NCBI GenBank assembly: GCA_027314165.1
Contig: DAHVCH010000003.1
Coordinates: 19,038-83,037, forward strand
Origin: Thermoplasmata archaeon
GTDB taxonomy: Archaea > Thermoplasmatota > Thermoplasmata > Lutacidiplasmatales > UBA184
Length of the DNA: 64,000 nt
Direction: 5' to 3'
The position numbers and the translations under genes are program-made. The notes beneath the pieces were generated by a model. That model did no database searches, had not been told where the DNA came from, and worked only from the letters and a program-made list of their open reading frames with translations. Shown piece by piece: positions 58,225-64,000 of the stretch (its first letter is position 1; each line of letters begins with the position of its first letter).

Positions 58225-58836
58225 TCAGTGCCGCCGTCGGGCCGGTGCGAACTCGTCGCACCACGCCTCGGCCCGCTCGAGGGCCCGATCGGTCCGCTGG
58301 CGGTGCTTCGAGAGCCAGGACCGGAGCTCCTTCGCCGTCGGAGGGACGGTGGGGGTGGCCGCGGGGGCAGGGGTGGGAGCGGAAGGCGCGGGAGGGGCAG
58401 CCTCGGCGGGCGCGGCGAGGGTCGCGCCCTCGGCCGCCGCCTCCGCGGCCGGAGCGGGTTCCACTGCCGGGACCTGCCCGGGTACGGGCGTCTCCACGGG
58501 GACCTCGGGCCCCGGCGTCGTCTCCTCGGCGGACTCGGCCGGAGCGTCTCCCGCGGAGGACCCTCCGGGGAGGGGGGGGGCGTTGACGGCCCCCGTCCCG
58601 CTCTCGGCGGCCGGCTCGGGGACCTCTGGCGAGGGGATGGCGGAGAGGCTCTCCGGAGGGGCCAGCCCATCCGCGAGGTCGCCCTGGTAGGCGCCGCTGG
58701 GAGGGGCGTCGGTGGACGGGTCCTCCGGCTCGGGTTGGGAGGCGACGGGGGCGTCAGGGTGCGCCCGGGTCATGTGGGTCGCCAGGAACTCTCGGGGGAG
58801 GCGGTGGTGGCAGATGGGGCAGGATTCTGTCGGCAA
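58225..58836 (-). CDS. Zinc-finger protein with long Pro/Ala/Glu linker
   Basis: 203 residues from TTG 58836. A C2H2 finger at the very start: Cys6, Cys9, His21, His26 (C-x2-C-x11-H-x4-H, ending HMTRAH). Then about 130 residues of low-complexity Pro/Ala/Glu/Ser, and a helical C-terminal end (ELRSWLSKHRQRTDRALERAEAWCDEF). The finger spacing and the HMT motif match the protein at 19.3-20.6 kb, but the rest differs. A GAAATAGTG sequence about 38 bases upstream is a weak promoter. Function unknown. Confidence 0.65.
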   Translation of the reverse strand: MPTESCPICHHRLPREFLATHMTRAHPDAPVASQPEPEDPSTDAPPSGAYQGDLADGLAPPESLSAIPSPEVPEPAAESGTGAVNAPPLPGGSSAGDAPAESAEETTPGPEVPVETPVPGQVPAVEPAPAAEAAAEGATLAAPAEAAPPAPSAPTPAPAATPTVPPTAKELRSWLSKHRQRTDRALERAEAWCDEFAPARRRH

Positions 58837-58917
58837 GTTGTCACGCCCGGGGGTTGAGCCTACAGCCCGGCCGCACTATTTCAGCCGCACGTTCGAGCGG
58901 GGCCTCCGGCGTGGCCT

Positions 58918-59211
58918 TCACCCGGGGCCGCGGACCACCTCGAACCCGTGCAGTCGCGGGTCCGGCGGGAGCTCCTCGGTCCTCCGCACTCCCCGAGGGT
59001 GGATCGGCCACGCGGGGACGAGCGCTTCGGCGAGGAACGCCTCGACCCCCTCCCGGGGGCCCTGGGCCTCCACGCGCACGGTCCCGTCCTCCAGGTTGGC
59101 GACGGTGCCCGCGACGGGGAACCGGGACGCGAGACGGGCGACGTGGGCCCGGTAGCCCACCCCCTGCACCCGCCCGTCGATGATGCAGACCCGGTGCACG
59201 GTCTCGGACAT
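58918..59211 (-). CDS. acyP: Acylphosphatase
   Basis: 97 residues. Hydrolyses acyl phosphates. The signature GRVQGVGYRAHVARLA carries the catalytic Arg, followed by VAGTVANLEDGTVRVEAQGP with the catalytic Asn. ATG 59211 begins the usual MSETVHRVCIIDG start. The very long frame that includes it upstream is an antisense shadow of the MMPL gene. No clear promoter box. Divergent from the MMPL exporter. Confidence 0.93.
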   Translation of the reverse strand: MSETVHRVCIIDGRVQGVGYRAHVARLASRFPVAGTVANLEDGTVRVEAQGPREGVEAFLAEALVPAWPIHPRGVRRTEELPPDPRLHGFEVVRGPG

Positions 59212-59403
59212 CCGTGGGAGGAAGAACGCGCCCCCTTTTCCCCGTCGCTGTCGGGGGCCAAGGTCCACCCCCCATCCCCCGTGGGAGGAGGAGGCGGGGG
59301 CGGAGAGGAGGGAGAGCCCGGGCGCGGGAGATGCCCGAAGGCCTTTACTTGGAGGACCTTGACCGGCCTCGGGGTCCCGACACGGGGACCGCTCGAGGCC
59401 GGC

Positions 59404-62400
59404 GTGGCAGGGGAGGGTCCAGGCAGGAAGCGACCCCGCGTCTCCGGCCCGTTCGAGCGCCTGGGCAAGTTCATCCTGGGGCACGCGAAGCTCGTCGTCC
59501 TCCTCTGGGTCCTCCTCCTGCTCGTCTCCCTCCCGCTCCTGCCGCACCTGGGCGATGCCACGACGCCGAACGCGCTGAGCCTGCCCTCGAACTCCCCCAG
59601 CACGGCGGAGGCGAACCAGGCCGCGAAGGCCTTCCCGAACGCCTCCGTCGCCGCGGACACGCTCCTGCTGCTCTCGGGGCACAACATCACCTCCTCCCTC
59701 GGGAGGAACGCGACGATGAACGTCACGGCCGCGATCGAGGGGAACTATTCCGGGGTGGCCAGCGTGGAGACGCTCTACACCGCGTACCAGGGATACCTGG
59801 ACGGCGTCGAGGGCGCCTACCTCGAGGTGCTCCAGGAGGGGTACGTCGGGAACGCGTCGGTCCACCACGCGATCAACGGCACCGCCCAGCTCCTCTGGGG
59901 CACGGCGGGGCTGTACCTGGAGAACTGGGGGAACCTCCTCCTGACCGACCCCTTCGTCCCCGCGAACACCTACAACTATCCGGCCTACCAGGAGACGCTC
60001 GCCAACGCCACCATCGCCGGCGAGCCGGCGGCGGTGCAGAACCTGTCGCTCTTCTACAACGGCTACGCGACCTTCCCCGCGGGAGCCTCTCCCGACGGGT
60101 GGAACGCCTCCAACGGCTGCTGGAACAAGGTCCCGAGCGAGGCGAACATCGTCGCGTGCTCGGACGCGATGATCCGGGCGCTGCACGCGAACCTCACCGT
60201 GGGAGGGCTGCACGGCGAGGGGCCCTTCGATGCGATCGTCCTCTCCGACCTGAACCTGATGAATTTCACCTACGCCGCGAAGGTGAACGCCACGACGATG
60301 AACTTCCTCGCCTCGAGCTCCGGGGTGACGCTCACGGTCCTCAACGCGACCCTGAACGCGACGCGGCGCGACGACCCCGCGCTCACCTCGACCCCCTCTC
60401 AGCTCGAGAGCTGGGCTTTCAACTGCACGCGCAGGGGGACCGTCGCGACCTACTCCCCCGCCGTTCCCTCCGCGATGTACCGGGAGTTCGTGGACGGCCC
60501 GGCGAACAACCTGACGATCATCGTGCTCGCCCTCCACGTGGCGGACGACAGCCCGCAAGCCGAGAACGTCGTGAGCGGTCTCGACCGGATCGTTCCCCAG
60601 ACGCTCGCCCGCGTCGCTCCCGCCGGGCAGATCGGGTGGGTCCAGACGGGGGACGCCGCGCTGGTCGTGACCGAGTCGAACGCGATCAACGCGGACACCG
60701 ACGCCATCCTGCCCATCACGGTGGTGCTGCTGCTCGCGATCACCGGCCTCTACTTCCGGGCCCCGCTCACGCCCGTCCTGGTGATCATCACCGTCGGGCT
60801 CGCGCTCCTCCTGGGCTTGGCCGCGATGGTGATCACCTCGACGCTCACCGGGGTCGTGACGGAGAGCAGCCTCACGCTGCTCGTCACCTTCACGCTCGGG
60901 GTGGGGACCGATTATTCGGTGTTCCTCACCGCCCGCTACCGGGAGGAGCTGTGGGCCGGCCGCACCCACGAGCAGGCCCTCGTGTCGGCGGTGACCTGGG
61001 CGGGAGAGAGCATCGCGACGAGCGGCAGCACGGTGGTCCTGGCGACGCTCGCGATGACGTTCTCGGGGGCTTCGCTCATCAGCGACTGGGGGAAGGTCCT
61101 CTCGACGGGCGTCACGATCGCGCTCCTGGTCGCGCTCACGCTGGTGCCGGCGGTCCTCCACCTCATCGGGCCTCGGATCTTCTGGCCGTACACCGGCAAG
61201 CGCTTCGCCCGCCAGGCGGAGCGGCGTCGCGAGGCGACGCGGAAACGGAACACCTACTTCCACCGGGCGAGCCGGTTCTCCACCCGCCACCCCGCGGTCG
61301 TGCTCACCCTGGCGGCGCTCGTCTCCCTGCCGCTCGTCTACCTCGCGCTCACCGCCCCCCTCTCCTACGCCTACTTCGGGCAGCTTCCGGCCTCCATGGG
61401 CCCGGCGCAGGGGCTGGACAAGCTCTCGGGCAACTTCGGCCCGGGGTACGTCTTCCCGCTCGACATCCTGGTGACCTTCCACCAGCCGCTCCTCCCCTCG
61501 TGTCCCGCGTCCCCCGGACCCGCGGTCGGCCCCCCATGTAGTCCCACCTCGCTGAACGTGGGCGAGTTCGTCCAGGCCTACGAGGTCGCCCAGCTCCTCA
61601 ACCGCAGCTCGGGCGTGACGTCGGTCAGCTCGCTCTTCGGGGGCGCGGGCGCCCCGCTCTCGAGCTGGCTCAACCTGACCTCGACGAAGCCGGTGCCCCA
61701 GGCGGCGCTTCTGGCCACGTTCGCCAACTACGTGGGGGTCGACGGGGAGACCGTCTCCTACACCGTCGCGCTCGACACCAACGGCAACTCCAACCAGGCG
61801 GTGGACCAGCTCAACGGGATCGAGGGGAACCTCTCGTCGTACGCCTCCCACCACGGAGCGATCTCGGGGCTCTACTACGGAGGGGCGTCCTCGATCACGA
61901 AGGACCTGCAGGCGCAGCTCGCGCAGAGCTCGGAGAGGATGGTCCTCATCATCGTGGTCGGGCTGCTGGTCGTGCTCTTCCTCGCCCTGGGCTCCGCCGC
62001 CCTTCCCCCGCTTGCGCTGATCACGATCGCGATCTCCGCCGCGTGGTCCTGGGCGCTCACCTACGCGGTCTTCGTCCTGGGATTAGGGCTATCGCTCTTC
62101 TTCTACATCCCCCCGGTGCTCTTCCTGCTGATCATGGGCCTGGGGATGGACTACAACGTGTTCATCCTGACACGGATCCGGGAGGAGCGGCTGCGGGGGA
62201 ACCCGCCGAAGCGCGCCGTCGTCGACGCCGTCGCCCACACGGCGGGGATCATCACGGCCGCCGCGGTGATCCTGGGAGGGGCCTTCTTCGCGCTCGTCGC
62301 CGCCCAGGTCACGCTCCTGCGGGTGCTCGGGTTCGCCGTGGGCGCCGCGGTCATCCTGGACGCGGCCATCGTCCGCACCTACCTGGTCCCGGCGATCCTG

Positions 62401-62568
62401 GGCGCGGGCGGCGACAAGATCTGGTGGTCCCCTAAGTTCCTGCGCTTCCGGATCGACCCGGCCTCCGCCCCCGTGCGGAAGTTCACGAAGAAGCCCGCCA
62501 CCCCGTCGACCGGGACCCCGTCCCCCACCCCGGCCGCGTCGTCCGTCCCCACGAAGCCGGAGCCGTGA
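59404..62568 (+). CDS. MMPL-family (RND-type) membrane exporter
   Basis: About 1054 residues. First helix LVVLLWVLLLLVSLPLLP, a large extracellular domain with many N-glycosylation sequons, then five helices including the LGVGTDYSVFLTARYREEL motif; the pattern repeats in the second half: second extracellular domain, LALITIAISAAWSW, and LGMDYNVFILTRIREER. The GxDYxxF..R.RE motif with Asp occurs in both halves, as in MmpL/HpnN proton-driven transporters of lipids or hydrophobic compounds. Substrate unknown. The tail is Pro/Thr-rich. Start uncertain: GTG 59404 or TTG 59359; the in-frame extension further upstream is the antisense of acylphosphatase. Confidence 0.88.
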   Translation: MAGEGPGRKRPRVSGPFERLGKFILGHAKLVVLLWVLLLLVSLPLLPHLGDATTPNALSLPSNSPSTAEANQAAKAFPNASVAADTLLLLSGHNITSSLGRNATMNVTAAIEGNYSGVASVETLYTAYQGYLDGVEGAYLEVLQEGYVGNASVHHAINGTAQLLWGTAGLYLENWGNLLLTDPFVPANTYNYPAYQETLANATIAGEPAAVQNLSLFYNGYATFPAGASPDGWNASNGCWNKVPSEANIVACSDAMIRALHANLTVGGLHGEGPFDAIVLSDLNLMNFTYAAKVNATTMNFLASSSGVTLTVLNATLNATRRDDPALTSTPSQLESWAFNCTRRGTVATYSPAVPSAMYREFVDGPANNLTIIVLALHVADDSPQAENVVSGLDRIVPQTLARVAPAGQIGWVQTGDAALVVTESNAINADTDAILPITVVLLLAITGLYFRAPLTPVLVIITVGLALLLGLAAMVITSTLTGVVTESSLTLLVTFTLGVGTDYSVFLTARYREELWAGRTHEQALVSAVTWAGESIATSGSTVVLATLAMTFSGASLISDWGKVLSTGVTIALLVALTLVPAVLHLIGPRIFWPYTGKRFARQAERRREATRKRNTYFHRASRFSTRHPAVVLTLAALVSLPLVYLALTAPLSYAYFGQLPASMGPAQGLDKLSGNFGPGYVFPLDILVTFHQPLLPSCPASPGPAVGPPCSPTSLNVGEFVQAYEVAQLLNRSSGVTSVSSLFGGAGAPLSSWLNLTSTKPVPQAALLATFANYVGVDGETVSYTVALDTNGNSNQAVDQLNGIEGNLSSYASHHGAISGLYYGGASSITKDLQAQLAQSSERMVLIIVVGLLVVLFLALGSAALPPLALITIAISAAWSWALTYAVFVLGLGLSLFFYIPPVLFLLIMGLGMDYNVFILTRIREERLRGNPPKRAVVDAVAHTAGIITAAAVILGGAFFALVAAQVTLLRVLGFAVGAAVILDAAIVRTYLVPAILGAGGDKIWWSPKFLRFRIDPASAPVRKFTKKPATPSTGTPSPTPAASSVPTKPEP

Positions 62569-62607
62569 ACGGGGGCCCGACGGGCCCCTGCGCGGCGGCG
62601 GCGCGGT

Positions 62608-63963
62608 CTACGACGACCGCGAGACCAGGTCGTAGTACTTGTAGGCCGGTTCGCCGGCCCCGAAACAGTACTGGAGCGTCCGGAACTCCCGCTTGAGCTC
62701 GCGCGCGGCCTCGCGCACCTCCGGAGCGCTCTTGCCCCGGTGCAGGAGGAGGTCGAAGAGCTCCGCGATGCGGTCCATCTCGCGCTCCTTCATCCCGAGG
62801 CGGGTGACCTCCGGCGTCCCGAGACGGACCCCCTGGGGGTGCTTCGGGCTCTTGTCGCCGGGCAGCATGTTCTTGTTCGTGACGATGCCGGCCTCGACGA
62901 GGAGCTTGGAGCAGGGCTCGCCGCCCCCCTCCCGCTCGACGCGGACGGCGAGGGTGTGGCTCCGGGTGAACCCCTGGTCGGAGCAGAGCACGTCGAACCC
63001 GCGGTCGGAGAGCGCCTGACCCAGGGCCCGGGCGTTCGCCACGGTCTGGCGGGCGTACTCCTCCCCGAAGGCCAGGTGCTCCGCGAGCGCGACGGAGAGC
63101 GCGGCCATGGCGTTCAGATGGTGGTTGCTGGTGACTCCGGGGAAGGCCGCCGACTGGAGCTTCTTCACGAGGTCCGCGTCCTCGGTCTGGCCAAGCAGGA
63201 TCCCGTGCTGGGGCCCCGGGAGGGTCTTGTGCGTCGAGGCGGAGAGGACCGAGCAGCCCTCGTGGAGCGGGTCCTGGAACTGGCCGCCGCCGATGAGGCC
63301 CAGGACGTGGGCGCCGTCGTACCACCCGAGCGCGCCGATCTCCTTGAGCGTCTCCTGGAGCTCGCCCAGCGGGAAGGGGAAGAGGAAGAGCGAGAGCCCG
63401 AAGAGGCAGACCTTCGGACGCTCCTGCAGGAGGATCTTCTTCGTTGCGTCGACGTCCAGCTGCATCCGTGCGGTGTCGAAGGCGTAGTGCACGGGCTTGA
63501 CGCCGCGAAGCCCGAAGGCGCCGAAGGAGGCGGAGGAGATGTGGGCCCCGTCGGCGAGCCGGCAGGAGCCGATCGTGGAACCGGGCTCGGTCATGGCCTT
63601 GAGGACGGCGAGGTTCGCCACGGTCCCCGAGATGGGGCGCACGTCCGCGAAGTTGCAGCGGAACAGCCGGCGGGCGAGGGCGAGGCACTCGTTCTCGATC
63701 TCGTCCACCCACTGGTTCCCTTCGTAGTAGCGCTCCCCGGGCAGCCCCTCCGCGTACCGGGAGTGCAGGTCGGAGATCAGGAGCTCCTTCCCGTAGGGAG
63801 AGAGCAGGTTCTCGGAAGCGATGAGGGGGATCGCGTCCTCGAAGAACTTGGAGTGGTCCTTGGTCGCGCGGATCACGCGTTGGACGGAGGCCTCCATCTC
63901 CTTGGGCGGGGCCGTGGCCGCGGGGAAGGTGGTGGCGGACAGGGCGCGGGGAGGGGTCGTCAC
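62608..63963 (-). CDS. glyA: Serine hydroxymethyltransferase
   Basis: PLP enzyme interconverting serine and glycine and charging tetrahydrofolate with one carbon. 451 residues. ASENLLSP, YAEGLPGERYYEGNQWVDEIE, DGAHVLGLIGGGQFQDPL, and the PLP lysine Lys246 in STHKTLPGPQHG; C-terminal VTNKNMLPGDKSPKHPQGVRLGTPEVTRLGM. Its pattern is the archaeal type, longer than the bacterial enzyme. GTG 63963 is the assumed start, with a Pro/Ala leader; the upstream region runs off the window. It would feed the folate pool used by PurH and GcvT. Confidence 0.95.
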   Translation of the reverse strand: MTTPPRALSATTFPAATAPPKEMEASVQRVIRATKDHSKFFEDAIPLIASENLLSPYGKELLISDLHSRYAEGLPGERYYEGNQWVDEIENECLALARRLFRCNFADVRPISGTVANLAVLKAMTEPGSTIGSCRLADGAHISSASFGAFGLRGVKPVHYAFDTARMQLDVDATKKILLQERPKVCLFGLSLFLFPFPLGELQETLKEIGALGWYDGAHVLGLIGGGQFQDPLHEGCSVLSASTHKTLPGPQHGILLGQTEDADLVKKLQSAAFPGVTSNHHLNAMAALSVALAEHLAFGEEYARQTVANARALGQALSDRGFDVLCSDQGFTRSHTLAVRVEREGGGEPCSKLLVEAGIVTNKNMLPGDKSPKHPQGVRLGTPEVTRLGMKEREMDRIAELFDLLLHRGKSAPEVREAARELKREFRTLQYCFGAGEPAYKYYDLVSRSS

Positions 63964-64000
63964 GACCCCCCCACCCCCCCGCTGCGAGTGGAGAGAAGGG

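Noticed and set aside
58918..61854. 978-codon frame containing acylphosphatase
   Set aside because: Only the last 97 codons are real; the rest is antisense to the MMPL exporter.

Overview
The window is GC-rich archaeal DNA. The archaeal assignment rests on the large subunit of the two-subunit replicative polymerase D, RadA recombinase, the formate-dependent purine enzyme PurP, a tricorn-factor-like M1 aminopeptidase, an archaeal-style tRNA-Arg, and TATA-like boxes (CTTATC, TTTATG, CATATATC) placed 23-45 bases before start codons, often close enough for leaderless transcripts. FtsZ together with PolD points to a euryarchaeal-type lineage. A high-GC member of the Thermoplasmatota is my best inference, but no rRNA is present to confirm it. 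Coding density is high, GTG and TTG starts are common, and many long antisense reading frames are only GC shadows.

Layout. 1-10.6 kb: adenosylcobalamin ribonucleotide reductase (cut by the window edge), an arrestin-like protein, a hydrolase, a DUF2400-type protein with its partner, an acetyltransferase, a cation/proton antiporter and DNA polymerase X. 10.6-16 kb: HAD hydrolase, NadA, NadC and a large ATPase-TPR protein. 16-20.6 kb: a metallo-beta-lactamase remnant, the M1 aminopeptidase and a zinc-finger coiled-coil protein. 20.6-27 kb: a tightly overlapped five-gene operon (three-subunit molybdenum hydroxylase, PurP, GcvT) with a divergent winged-helix regulator. 27.6-33.2 kb: an orphan DNA methyltransferase, a tRNA-Arg whose T-arm is split by a 35-nt intron, and PolD DP2. 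33.3-43 kb: a membrane protein with a frame break, FtsZ, a probable RNase P protein, PurH, a double SDR, thioredoxin, MutY and a flavin oxidase. 43-49.4 kb: a giant kelch-type surface protein, a possible structured RNA, an acetyltransferase and histidine ammonia-lyase.

49.4-54.5 kb is the accessory island. It holds a transposase remnant, an arsenic operon (arsR-arsM-arsC-aquaglyceroporin), a VapBC toxin-antitoxin pair, a truncated surface-protein gene and a small membrane ORF broken by an amber codon. Copies of one hairpin element punctuate the blocks. 54.5-64 kb returns to core genes: RadA split by a 517-residue intein, PurC, a second zinc-finger protein, acylphosphatase, an MMPL exporter and serine hydroxymethyltransferase.

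Functionally the window is rich in purine and one-carbon genes (PurP, PurH, PurC, GcvT, GlyA, molybdenum hydroxylase), NAD synthesis, and DNA replication and repair. The strongest observations are the split-T-arm tRNA-Arg gene, the hydroxylase-PurP-GcvT operon, the hairpin elements that partition the island, and two proteins sharing an identically spaced C2H2 finger.
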